From Gordonia hongkongensis (GTDB taxonomy: Bacteria; Actinomycetota; Actinomycetes; Mycobacteriales; Mycobacteriaceae), in assembly GCF_023078355.1 (NCBI RefSeq), contig NZ_CP095552.1:2914001-2978000 (forward strand): a DNA stretch of 64,000 nucleotides. Reading direction: 5' to 3'. The position numbers and the translations under genes were made by a program. Of the stretch, positions 32,737 through 42,170 are shown piece by piece. Below the pieces are notes generated by a model. It worked only from the letters and a program-made list of their open reading frames with translations, had not been told where the DNA came from and did no database searches. Numbering within the stretch: position 1 is the stretch's first letter; every line of letters begins with the position of its first letter.

Positions 32737-33732
32737 GTGTCACGCTGGCAGCGAGCCGCAGGGCTCGGTTGTGCATTTCTGATCGCGGTCGTCGCGAGCG
32801 TCTCGACGGGGCAGCCGGCGGGAGCGACCCCGCCGAGGCTCGGCGACTCGGCGCGGATCCTTGCGGTGTCCTCGGAGACGGCGACACGCACGACGATGAC
32901 CGTGTATTCCGCCGCCATGAAGCGGCCCGTTCGAGTGAGCGTGCTCGCCCCCCGCGAGCGGACCGGCCCACGGCCGACCGTGTACCTCCTCGACGGGATC
33001 GACGGTGGGGTCTACACCAGCTACACGCAGAGCGGGTGGACCTTTCAGACCGACATCGCGCGCTTCGTCGCCGACAAGAAGGTCAACGTGGTTCTGCCCA
33101 TCGGGGGTACGGGCTCGTACTACACCGACTGGCGCCGAATCGATCCCGTCCTGGGTCGGAACATGTGGGAGACCTTCCTGACCGAGGAACTCCCTCCGCT
33201 GGTCGACGGACGCTTCCGGGGCAACGGACGGAACGTGATCGGCGGGCTGTCGATGGGGGCGCTGGGCGCGATGTCCATCGCGGTCCGCAACCCAGATCTC
33301 TACCGGGGTGTGGTCGCCTTCAGCGGGTGCCTCGATCAAGGGTCGCCGGAGTTCCGGCAGGCGACCGCCACATCGGTCACGACGAGAGGCGGGAACCCGG
33401 AGAACATGTGGGGCCCGCTCGATCACGACAACTGGGATGCCCACAATCCCGCCGGTCACGTGTCCGCGCTACGCGGTAAGCCCGTGTATGTAGCGGTCGG
33501 CAACGGTCTGCCCGACCCGGCCCTAGGGCTGGCCGGGCTGGCCTCACCCGTCGGAGGCGTGCTCGAGGGCATCGTCGCCCGATGCACCGAGAGCTTCAAG
33601 CGTCGCGCAGACCGAGCCGGGGTCGACATCACCTACGACTTCCGTGCCGGTCTCCACTCGTGGGGCTACTGGAACCAGGATCTGCACCGAGCCTGGCCCA
33701 CGATCGCCCGGGCACTGAAAAGCGCGGGCTGA
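32737..33732 (+). CDS. mycolyltransferase/antigen 85-like esterase
   Basis: 331 residues from GTG 32737 (VSRWQRAAGLG), which leaves a standard signal peptide (GCAFLIAVVASVSTG, cleavage after AGA). The alpha/beta-hydrolase nucleophile motif is GLSMGALGAM. TVYLLDGIDGGVYTSYTQSG, LPIGGTGSYYTDW and the C-terminal GLHSWGYWNQDL (His) match the Ag85 family. These extracellular enzymes transfer mycolic acids to trehalose or arabinogalactan. This supports a mycolate-producing host. Confidence 0.88.
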   Translation: MSRWQRAAGLGCAFLIAVVASVSTGQPAGATPPRLGDSARILAVSSETATRTTMTVYSAAMKRPVRVSVLAPRERTGPRPTVYLLDGIDGGVYTSYTQSGWTFQTDIARFVADKKVNVVLPIGGTGSYYTDWRRIDPVLGRNMWETFLTEELPPLVDGRFRGNGRNVIGGLSMGALGAMSIAVRNPDLYRGVVAFSGCLDQGSPEFRQATATSVTTRGGNPENMWGPLDHDNWDAHNPAGHVSALRGKPVYVAVGNGLPDPALGLAGLASPVGGVLEGIVARCTESFKRRADRAGVDITYDFRAGLHSWGYWNQDLHRAWPTIARALKSAG

Positions 33733-33746
33733 CGCGAGCGTCGGCG

Positions 33747-33863
33747 TCAACGCGCGCTTTTCCTCTTCCGAATCAACGAGACATCCTCGAGTGCCCGTTT
33801 TCGCTCACGACGTTCCTTGAGTTCTTGCCGCCGCTTTTTCGAGCTCGAATTCTTTTCCGCCAT
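33747..33863 (-). CDS. 38-residue highly basic small protein
   Basis: The minus strand has ATG at 33863, preceded by GAGG at 5-bp spacing, and a frame to the TGA at 33747. The product begins MAEKNSSSKKRRQELKERRE and ends IRKRKSAR. Nearly half its residues are Lys or Arg, and it should form one long charged helix. It lies in a distinctly AT-richer pocket. I know no family. It could bind nucleic acid or ribosomes. It could also be chance, but start, ribosome site and composition look genuine. Confidence 0.45.
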   Translation of the reverse strand: MAEKNSSSKKRRQELKERRERKRALEDVSLIRKRKSAR

Positions 33864-33988
33864 TTATCCTCGAATCGGTCGTGGTCTACAACGGTTCGCT
33901 CCCGCTCTCCTTCGTGACCATAGCCCAGAAATGGCAGAAGTCCAGCCCGTCCGATCTGATGCCGACTTGCCGACTTCATACGTTGTCA

Positions 33989-34011
33989 CACAGTACGTTT
34001 CATTTACTGTG
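33989..34011. promoter_or_regulatory. operator-like inverted repeat in AT-richer gap
   Basis: CACAGTA (33989-33995) and TACTGTG (34005-34011) are perfect 7-bp arms around 9 bp. The site lies between the small basic gene and the ORF at 34110 in a 246-bp gap rich in T-runs. It is a candidate regulator site for either gene. Confidence 0.45.
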
Positions 34012-34109
34012 GGCCTGCGAAATGCGCCGGACTGGCTTTTATTTTTTTCTGGGCTAGAGTCCATGGCACCGGTCGCAGATGGCCGGTAGCAGCGAAAGGA
34101 AGAGTGGCC

Positions 34110-34556
34110 GTGAATGCGGTTGTGATGGAGTGCCGAATACGCGTGTGTGGCTCCCCCGGTCGGGTCAGAGAATTCGTCGAGCAAGCGTCGACTCGCGCGC
34201 ACGACGCCTTTTCCCACCCCGCCAGGTGTTCGGTTGTCGTCGAGGAGTCGGAGTCGTTGCTCCTCCGACGGCAATGGCACCGCGAGAACGACGCGGACGT
34301 GTTCGGAATACCCGAGGGGCGGGATGTGTGCTTCGGTTTCGCGGACTCGTCCGGACGACTGACCGTCGCGAGACTCGAGAGCCTGTCACGCGACATCCTG
34401 GCCCACCTCGAACTGGATCCGTGGGTGTCCGACGACGCCGAGTCGGTGCCTTGGATCCTGACGCTCACCACTGGTGCCGATCCGACGTCCAGGCATGAGA
34501 TCGTGACCCGACATCCGTCGCTCCAGGTGCGACGACCTGTTCTGGCCCGCGCGTGA
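34110..34556 (+). CDS. hypothetical protein
   Basis: GTG 34110 lies 9 bp after AAAGGA; GTG 34104 is too close. About 148 residues without signal peptide or membrane helix. The middle reads as mixed strands and helices (CSVVVEESESLLLRRQWH, VCFGFADSSGRLTVARLESL, DILAHLELDPWVSDDAE). No family recognised. Codon pattern in this frame looks coding. Confidence 0.5.
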   Translation: MNAVVMECRIRVCGSPGRVREFVEQASTRAHDAFSHPARCSVVVEESESLLLRRQWHRENDADVFGIPEGRDVCFGFADSSGRLTVARLESLSRDILAHLELDPWVSDDAESVPWILTLTTGADPTSRHEIVTRHPSLQVRRPVLARA

Positions 34557-34680
34557 TCCGCGCATAGCGGTGCCCGACCGGACTGCTCCGCAGGTGAGCG
34601 GGTCCGACCACCTCACTGCGGACACACCGCGGTCGTCGTCCGACGGACCGGTCTGCGGTCGAATTCCTGTCACTCGATAG

Positions 34681-36096
<1,416 letters not shown>

Positions 36097-36162
36097 CCCG
36101 ATTCGGACGCCGACTCGCTTCCTCTTGACCTTCAGGTTGGTCGAAGCCGGATGATCTGCGAT

Positions 36163-37035
36163 ATGCCCTCCGTTCCCGAAGTCAGCGAACTCGTCCCGAT
36201 CGGCGCGTTCGCGCAACGCACCGGCTTGACCGCGTCCGCGCTGCGGTTCTACGACGACTCGGGGTTGCTCACCCCGGCCGCCGTCGACGCGTCGACCGGA
36301 TATCGCCAGTACAGCGCGTCGCAGGAGCGGCACGCGATCGCACTCCGGCGACTCCGCGAGATCGGGATGTCGCTCGCCGACATCCGCACGGTCCTCGCCG
36401 CCGAGCCGGGTACCGCCGGCGGACTGATCGACGAGCACGTGCGGACCGTCGCTGCCGATGCCGATCGGATTCGGCGCGAGGCCAGGACGATCAAGATGTC
36501 GATCGCCGCGGAGTCGGGAACGCTGTGTGCGGCCGACCTCCGTGATGGTCTGTCCGACCTGGCACGGGGCGGCGTCGTCGTCATCGACGCCGTGGCCGGC
36601 GCAGTTCGATTCCGGCTCGACGGTCGGGACGATCTATGGTGCCGCCTACTCGACGGGCCGTTTCCCGCGCACCAGGTGATGATCGAAGCCCTGCCCACGG
36701 TGACCATGCGTGCGAGTGTCGCGAAAACCGCTGTGTTGCAATCGTTGGAGCGCTGTGCAACCGACCGGGTGCACCTGGACTTCACGTCGGCGGCGCTCAC
36801 ACTGAGCGACGCCTCGTCGGCACAACTCGCCGTCGTGCCAGCCGAGACCTGCGGCCCCCCGATCGCACTGTGGTTCGAGGTCTCGACGCTCTACCCAGCG
36901 GTCCATGTGTCGATCGGGGGCGAGATGATGATCGACGTCCGCAATCGGGACCTCCCGATGACGATTCGGTCCGCAGACGGCGGCGACCTCACCACGGTCG
37001 TCATGCCGGTTTCCCACAGCCACCACAATGACTGA
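36163..37035 (+). CDS. MerR-type regulator fused to a beta-clamp-like domain
   Basis: About 290 residues from ATG 36163 (MPSVPEVSEL). The MerR DNA-binding head is IGAFAQRTGLTASALRFYDD with GLLTPAAVDASTGYRQYS and the helix RRLREIGMSLADIRTVL, followed by a coiled-coil. From about residue 130 the sequence resembles DNA polymerase III beta subunit: WCRLLDGPFPAHQVMIEALP, RVHLDFTSAALTLSD and a final TTVVMPVSHS comparable to the clamp's closing MPV. The clamp-like part may serve dimer or ring formation or ligand sensing. An MerR-type spaced repeat (GACCTTCAGGTTGGTC) lies at about 36127-36142 upstream. Confidence 0.72.
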   Translation: MPSVPEVSELVPIGAFAQRTGLTASALRFYDDSGLLTPAAVDASTGYRQYSASQERHAIALRRLREIGMSLADIRTVLAAEPGTAGGLIDEHVRTVAADADRIRREARTIKMSIAAESGTLCAADLRDGLSDLARGGVVVIDAVAGAVRFRLDGRDDLWCRLLDGPFPAHQVMIEALPTVTMRASVAKTAVLQSLERCATDRVHLDFTSAALTLSDASSAQLAVVPAETCGPPIALWFEVSTLYPAVHVSIGGEMMIDVRNRDLPMTIRSADGGDLTTVVMPVSHSHHND

Positions 37036-37104
37036 GCAGCAAAGGATCTCCGGGAGTGTCAGGATCCGACGCCTGAGCGACGGGGCAACGAGCAGCCGCT
37101 CAGG

Positions 37105-37779
37105 TCACGGCGATCTGCGCCGTACCATCTCGGCGATCCAGACCGGCGCATACGGCGAAGTACAGCCCGGGGAGGTCGGGTAATCCTCCAGCACTCGCAA
37201 CCGCTCACCGATGTCGATTGCACGAGAACGGAAGTCGGGATTCTCGATGCCGATAGTCGCCAGGCATGTGTTCATCGCCCACTGCAGGCGTGGCGGCGCG
37301 TTCCCCATGTCGGACTCGATGGTGTCGAGCAACCCGGCCATGTCGAGGTCACCGGGCTTCTTGACCACTCGATCAGCGGTCAGGGCCCATCCCGCCGCGG
37401 CGACACCGGGCTCGGCGTCGGCCATCCACGACCTCCGCAACTCCTCGGCATGCGGACTCTTCTTGACGACGTAGTTGACGAGCCAATCGTGAACCTTCGG
37501 CCGGTCGGCCTCGCGGATCATCGTGTCGAGCTGCGCGGCGTCGAACGCCCGCGGGCGACAGATCAACAGTGCAAGCAGGCGCGGCGCGGTGTCGCCCGTC
37601 GCCCACAGCTCCGCGGACAGTTCGGGCTGCGTTCGCAGTCGTTTCGCGATCGCCCTGAGCTTCCTGAGATTGACCCCGTAGTCGTCGCCGTGTTTCTCGT
37701 TGACCGCTCGGATCCGCGGGTCGTCGAGACTGCGGAGCTCGCCGAGGACGTCGGCGAGAGTCTGTTGGATGTCGGACAT
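37105..37779 (-). CDS. AlkD-like DNA alkylation repair protein
   Basis: About 224 residues from ATG 37779 (MSDIQQTLADVLGELRS). The HEAT-repeat layout of AlkC/AlkD glycosylases is visible: YGVNLRKLRAIAKRLRTQ, APRLLALLICRPRAFDAAQL, VHDWLVNYVVKKSPHAEELR, WALTADRVVKKPGDLDMAGL. These proteins remove alkylated bases from DNA; the exact substrate is not predictable. A start at 37788 is also possible. Confidence 0.82.
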   Translation of the reverse strand: MSDIQQTLADVLGELRSLDDPRIRAVNEKHGDDYGVNLRKLRAIAKRLRTQPELSAELWATGDTAPRLLALLICRPRAFDAAQLDTMIREADRPKVHDWLVNYVVKKSPHAEELRRSWMADAEPGVAAAGWALTADRVVKKPGDLDMAGLLDTIESDMGNAPPRLQWAMNTCLATIGIENPDFRSRAIDIGERLRVLEDYPTSPGCTSPYAPVWIAEMVRRRSP

Positions 37780-37851
37780 TCCGGTCATGATCCCCTCTGG
37801 AAGTGCGCACACAGCCTACGACGCTCGATGTCGCCGCGGGTTGTGTGCTCA

Positions 37852-38151
37852 TCAATCCGGAGGGCCCGCCAATATCCGCACGTCGGCGACGTCGTACTCG
37901 GCAACGGACGCCGACCGGATCGCCCGTGACTGGTCCTCGCCGACCCCGTCGCCACGGAACGCCTCGACCGCCGACTGCGAGTCCCAGCGCTCGAAGATGT
38001 TGATCCGGCCGGGGTCCATCGAGTCCGCGGAGATCGCGAAATCGAGACACCCCGGTGCCCGACGGGCGGCACCGACCACCTCGTCGCACCCGGCGATGTA
38101 CGCCGCGCGCTGGTCCGGGTCCACTCGCAGACTGCCGGCAACGATCACCAT
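37852..38151 (-). CDS. antibiotic-biosynthesis-monooxygenase (ABM) domain protein
   Basis: About 99 residues from ATG 38151 (MVIVAGSLRVDPDQRAAY). The ABM ferredoxin-like fold is indicated by RAPGCLDFAISADSMDPGRI, then NIFERWDSQSAVEAF and VAEYDVADVRIL. Members include quinol monooxygenases and stress proteins; the activity here is not known. It lies next to the AlkD gene on the same strand. Confidence 0.8.
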   Translation of the reverse strand: MVIVAGSLRVDPDQRAAYIAGCDEVVGAARRAPGCLDFAISADSMDPGRINIFERWDSQSAVEAFRGDGVGEDQSRAIRSASVAEYDVADVRILAGPPD

Positions 38152-38311
38152 TGGTTGCTCCTCCATCGATACTCCGGTGCACCGGTGTCCCGGCGCGAGA
38201 CGTCACCGCTGTGGTGAGGGCGCCAGGAGTGCAGACCGGCACGACCCGGCGAACTCATCGCTCACGATCGACGTGGCCGCGCGACGCCGCGCCACGGCCT
38301 ACTCTGATCGA

Positions 38312-39955
38312 ATGGCTTTGGTTCTGGGTCCGATCCTCCGGCACGTCGACGAAACCTCCGCGCTGATCTGGGTGCAGACCGACGAACCCGGCGAGGTCGA
38401 AGTCCTCGGCTGTGCGACCCGGACGTTCGAGGTGTCCGGTCACCACTACGCGCTGGTCGAGGTCAGCGGCCTGGTGCCCGACACGGTCTCCGAGTATCAG
38501 GTCCGCGTCAACGGCGCCCTCGAGTGGCCCCTCCCGGACACCGAGTTCCCGCCCAGCGTGATCCGGACCCGGGGACCGGACACCGCGGACCGGCACCGGT
38601 TCGTCTTCGGGTCCTGCCGGTATCCGCGGGCCGAGGACCCCGAGCTCGACGAGAAGCTCGGACTCGACGCATTGGACTGCTACGCGGTCCGAATGCGCCA
38701 CCTCCCGGTGGAGGAGTGGCCGGACACCCTCATTCTGCTCGGCGACCAGGTGTACGCGGACGAGCTGACCCCGCAGGTGAAGGAGTCGCTGGAGTCGAGC
38801 CGGGCCTCGACCGCCGGACCGTCCGACGAGGTCGTCGACTTCGAGGAGTACGAGGGACTGTATCGGCACACCTGGGGAGACCCCGAGATCCGATGGATCC
38901 TCTCTACGGTGCCGACGGCCATGATCTTCGACGATCACGACATCCGTGATGACTGGAACACCTCGGACACCTGGCGTCGGCAGATGAGTGAGAAGCCGTG
39001 GTGGCAGGACCGGATCCGCGCCGGCCTCGCGTCGTACTGGGTGTATCAGCACCTCGGCAACCTCTCCCCCGCCGAACTCGCCGAGTCCGAGGACTACCGC
39101 CGCGTCCGCGAGATCGACGGTGACTGCTGGCCCCACCTGATCGAGGTCGCGGATCGCGCCGACCGGGAAACCGACGGAACCAAGGGTGTCCGGTTCAGTT
39201 TCCGGTGGAACCTGGGCAACACCAGGCTGGTCATGATCGACTCCCGCAACGGTCGCATCCTGTCCGGCGGAACGCGAAAGATGCTGAGCGACAACGAATT
39301 CGATTGGGTTGAGAGCCAGGTCGACGACGACATCGAGCGACTCGACCACCTGGTCCTGGGTTCATCACTGCCGTGGTTGCTCCCGCCGGTCATCGGTGAT
39401 GCGGAGACTGTGAACGAGATCGGCGCCCGGCGGCCGGGCCGTCGTGGACAGCTGGCCGAGAAGATCCGGCAGGGGGCCGACCTCGAGCACTGGCCGGCCT
39501 TCTTCGATTCCTTCGTCCGGCTCAGCGAGATGATCCGACAGGTTGCGGCGCGCGACCCCGGGCCCGCGACGGTCAGCGTGCTGTCCGGCGACGTCCACCA
39601 CAGCTATGCCGCGCGTGCGACTTTCCCGGACACAACGAGCGCCGACGTCCACCAGCTCGTGTGTTCGCCGGTGCACAACGCGATCCCGCCGTACATCAAG
39701 GCGGTTTTCCGGCTGGGGTGGTCGAATCGGCTCGCCGCGGTCGTCCGGCGCTGGGCGCGTCGTGGTGGCTCGCCCGAACTGCCCGTCGCCTGGCGAAACA
39801 CCCTGGGCCCGCTGTTCGGCAACACCATCGCGACGCTCTCGGTTCAGGGACGCTTCGCCGAGGTCACTTTCGAGCAGCCCGACCTGGACGGGACCCTGGG
39901 TAAAGCCGGAAATATCTGTCTGACATCGGAATTCGTGGCAACAGAGCGCACATAG
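38312..39955 (+). CDS. PhoD-type metallophosphatase
   Basis: 547 residues from ATG 38312 (MALVLGPILRHVDETSAL); the long upstream frame is a shadow. An N-terminal fibronectin-like domain (SALIWVQTDEPGEVEVLG) is followed by the catalytic domain: FVFGSCRYPR, LLGDQVYADE, MIFDDHDIRDDWN, LVLGSSLPWLLP and LSGDVHHSYAA, which carry the metal-binding Asp and His of PhoD/alkaline phosphatase D. There is no signal peptide, so it may act in the cytoplasm or as a phosphodiesterase. Substrate unknown. Confidence 0.85.
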   Translation: MALVLGPILRHVDETSALIWVQTDEPGEVEVLGCATRTFEVSGHHYALVEVSGLVPDTVSEYQVRVNGALEWPLPDTEFPPSVIRTRGPDTADRHRFVFGSCRYPRAEDPELDEKLGLDALDCYAVRMRHLPVEEWPDTLILLGDQVYADELTPQVKESLESSRASTAGPSDEVVDFEEYEGLYRHTWGDPEIRWILSTVPTAMIFDDHDIRDDWNTSDTWRRQMSEKPWWQDRIRAGLASYWVYQHLGNLSPAELAESEDYRRVREIDGDCWPHLIEVADRADRETDGTKGVRFSFRWNLGNTRLVMIDSRNGRILSGGTRKMLSDNEFDWVESQVDDDIERLDHLVLGSSLPWLLPPVIGDAETVNEIGARRPGRRGQLAEKIRQGADLEHWPAFFDSFVRLSEMIRQVAARDPGPATVSVLSGDVHHSYAARATFPDTTSADVHQLVCSPVHNAIPPYIKAVFRLGWSNRLAAVVRRWARRGGSPELPVAWRNTLGPLFGNTIATLSVQGRFAEVTFEQPDLDGTLGKAGNICLTSEFVATERT

Positions 39956-39978
39956 CGCGCATTGTTGCTACGAAATCC

Positions 39979-40416
39979 CTAGTCCAGACAGAACTCGTTG
40001 CCCTCGGGGTCGCGCATCACGATGTGCCCCTCGCCGAGCGGAGGTGCGGGGTCGTGTCGTTCGCCCCGGGTCGCACCGAGTCCGACGAGCCGGTCGGCTT
40101 CGGCCTCGAGGGCGCGCATCCGGTCGTCGCCACTCAGACCAGGGGCAGCACGGACGTCGAGGTGCACCCGGTTCTTCGCCGTCTTGCCCTCGGGTACGCG
40201 TTGGAAGAACAACCGTGGCCTGCGCTCCTCCGGGTCGATCACGGCCGAGGCGTCGTTCCGACGCTCCGGAGGCACCCCGAATGCGTCGAGCGCCGCCTCC
40301 CAGCTGTCGAATCCGGTAGGCGGGTCCTGGAGCCGGTAACCGAGCACCTCGGCCCAGAATGCGGACAGCGCAGCCGGGTCACCACAGTCGAAGGTCAGTT
40401 GAAAGTCGGTTGTCAT
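39979..40416 (-). CDS. VOC-family (glyoxalase-like) protein
   Basis: 145 residues from ATG 40416 (MTTDFQLTFDCGDPAAL). The pattern LSAFWAEVLGYRLQ, RLFFQRVPEGKTAKNRVHLD and the final HIVMRDPEGNEFCLD is typical of actinobacterial glyoxalase/bleomycin-resistance-fold proteins. The metal ligands of true glyoxalases are only partly kept, and the function is unknown. It is convergent with the PhoD gene. Confidence 0.85.
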   Translation of the reverse strand: MTTDFQLTFDCGDPAALSAFWAEVLGYRLQDPPTGFDSWEAALDAFGVPPERRNDASAVIDPEERRPRLFFQRVPEGKTAKNRVHLDVRAAPGLSGDDRMRALEAEADRLVGLGATRGERHDPAPPLGEGHIVMRDPEGNEFCLD

Positions 40417-40467
40417 GCGTCCACTGTGCGACACGACGAGGACAACCCGGGTCCTCGATCGTGAAAA

Positions 40468-40899
40468 TCAGCGCAGACGTTCGCCGTACACCCGGTCCAC
40501 GGACATGACCATCAGGACGCGGCGATCGGCGACCATGACCCTGCGGTATTCGTCCCAGTCCGGGTGCTCGCCTGCCGCCTTGCGGTAGTAGTCGACGAGC
40601 GCCTCGACCTCGGGCCCGTCCGGTTCGGCGCCCGGGCCGATCAACGTCACAGTGCCCTCGGCGGTCGCCCACGTGTAGCGATCGGGCCCGGTGATCTCCA
40701 ACGCGGCGCGCGGATCGCGTCGGAGGTTGGCGGTCTTGGCCCGGCCCTCGGCCATCGAGACGTAGATGGCCCCGGCGTCGCGGTCGTAGAAAGGGGTCAC
40801 CGGGGACAGCTGTGGTAGTCCCGAGGACTTGATCGTGGCGAGGACGCCGACTCCGCCTTCGGCGAGAAGATCACGAGGGTCATACGCGGGTTGGTTCAT
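40468..40899 (-). CDS. PPOX-class (F420/FMN split-barrel) protein
   Basis: 143 residues from ATG 40899 (MNQPAYDPRDLLAEG). The split beta-barrel signature is GGVGVLATIKSSGLPQLSPV, then IYVSMAEGRAKTANLRRDPR and the late DYYRKAAGEHPDWDEYRRVM. Such proteins bind F420 or FMN and reduce small molecules. It is divergent from the GXWXG protein at 41021. Confidence 0.88.
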   Translation of the reverse strand: MNQPAYDPRDLLAEGGVGVLATIKSSGLPQLSPVTPFYDRDAGAIYVSMAEGRAKTANLRRDPRAALEITGPDRYTWATAEGTVTLIGPGAEPDGPEVEALVDYYRKAAGEHPDWDEYRRVMVADRRVLMVMSVDRVYGERLR

Positions 40900-41020
40900 G
40901 CCTGCGGCAACCCGGCGTACGTACAGGCTATTCCGGACGGGCCGCACACCCCGGGGCGTGGCTCCGCGATCCATTGCGACATTCTTCAGATCTTGTGTCT
41001 TTACACGTACGATCGTCGAC

Positions 41021-41581
41021 ATGCATGTGCGCGAGATCCTGACCACCACGCCGACGACGACCGCCGAGGCCCTCGACCTGTTCGACTCCGCCCCCGCGGT
41101 CGAACCGGACTTCATGATCGGCACCTGGCGTGGCGCCGAGCTGCCCACCGACCACCCGTTGGACGGCTTCCTCGCGGCCAGCGGCTGGTGGGGCAAGCAA
41201 TTCGTCGACGCCGAGACCGTCCACCCCCTGCTCTTCCCGACCCGCGACGGTTCGGCGCTGTGGGCCATGAATCCGGCGATCGCTTTCGGCGGACTGGGGA
41301 TCGCCGAGAAGGCGCCCGGAGTCAAGTCGTTGTCGTTGGGGACGCCGATCGCCGCGACCCGCCTTCTCAGTCAGACCCGACGAGCACGTGCCCGGCTGCG
41401 CACCACCCGGTACCGCGGCACGGACACCGCGACCATGTCCTACGATCAGCTGCCGATCAACGACGTCTTCCACCGTCTCTCCGATGATGCCGTCCTGGGC
41501 GCGATGGACCTGAAGGGGTCGCCGAAGCCGTACTTCTTCGTGCTCCGCCGCGACGACTCACTCCGCCTCGTCGGCCACTGA
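41021..41581 (+). CDS. GXWXG/DUF4334-domain protein
   Basis: 186 residues from ATG 41021. The N-terminal domain has the GXWXG signature (MIGTWRGAELPTDHPLDG) and GWWGKQFVDAETVHPLLF. The C-terminal DUF4334 part reads YRGTDTATMSYDQLPINDVF and ends KGSPKPYFFVLRRD. Proteins of this pair are widespread in actinobacteria with no known activity; a ligand-binding barrel is likely. Its final codons form the first unit of the 17-bp tandem repeat. Confidence 0.8.
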   Translation: MHVREILTTTPTTTAEALDLFDSAPAVEPDFMIGTWRGAELPTDHPLDGFLAASGWWGKQFVDAETVHPLLFPTRDGSALWAMNPAIAFGGLGIAEKAPGVKSLSLGTPIAATRLLSQTRRARARLRTTRYRGTDTATMSYDQLPINDVFHRLSDDAVLGAMDLKGSPKPYFFVLRRDDSLRLVGH

Positions 41582-41634
41582 TCCTCGTCGGTCACTGATC
41601 CTCGTCGGTCACTGATCCTCGTCGGCCACCGATC
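41567..41634. repeat. four 17-bp tandem repeats over a stop codon
   Basis: CTCGTCGGCCACTGATC and near-identical units start at 41567, 41584, 41601 and 41618. The first contains the last codons and TGA of the GXWXG gene. The other units are non-coding and each repeats the TGA in a new frame. This looks like replication slippage. Confidence 0.85.
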
Positions 41635-41702
41635 CTCGGCGACGCGAGGACGGCGCCGACGAACCATGAGCCGGCGAGCCGGCGGAGGCGTTCAATGGGT
41701 AG

Positions 41703-42116
41703 ATGGACACCTCACCCACCGCCCACCTCCGCCGGGGTGCCGTCGCGGTCGCCGCGGTCGCCCTCGCGGGCGCCGTGACACTGGCCGCACCCGGGACCGC
41801 CCAGGCTGCACCGCCGATGCCGTCCGGGTATTACCGCGGCGACGTCACCAGCGCCCCGATCGCCGACACGGTGTGGTTCGGCAAGAACTTCACGGGTTCG
41901 CGGGTCGTCAACAACACCGCGATCGGGTGGGCCTTCCCCGGCGCGGTGTACCCCGGGCGTTCCGTGCAGGACGGTGCACCGGTCATCGTCGTCGACTACT
42001 CGGGAACCGCCGTGGGATTCGTGCGTGACGAGCTCCGAGCCGACGGCCGGGGCGGCTATTGGGGCCGCGCGCTGAACGGCACCACCGAGCTGCTGCGTTT
42101 TCACTTGACACGCTGA
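41703..42116 (+). CDS. small secreted protein
   Basis: 137 residues from ATG 41703. The signal peptide has two Arg (HLRRGAVAVAAVALAG) and ends at AQA, so secretion is likely. The mature part is a small beta domain with repeated Gly and aromatic residues (YYRGDVTSAPIADTVWFG, VGFVRDELRADGRGGYWG). Family unknown. It is convergent with the coiled-coil gene. Confidence 0.65.
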   Translation: MDTSPTAHLRRGAVAVAAVALAGAVTLAAPGTAQAAPPMPSGYYRGDVTSAPIADTVWFGKNFTGSRVVNNTAIGWAFPGAVYPGRSVQDGAPVIVVDYSGTAVGFVRDELRADGRGGYWGRALNGTTELLRFHLTR

Positions 42117-42170
42117 CCGTGGGCGACGGGCAACCATGGTGGAGACTTCGGGTTCGACCCCTTCGTCGGC

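Noticed and set aside
37700..38311. N-terminal extension of the PhoD frame
   Set aside because: It overlaps the AlkD and ABM genes on the other strand, and the PhoD domain aligns from ATG 38312.
41567..41634. 17-bp repeats considered as CRISPR
   Set aside because: Units are directly adjacent with no spacers and include a gene's stop codon.
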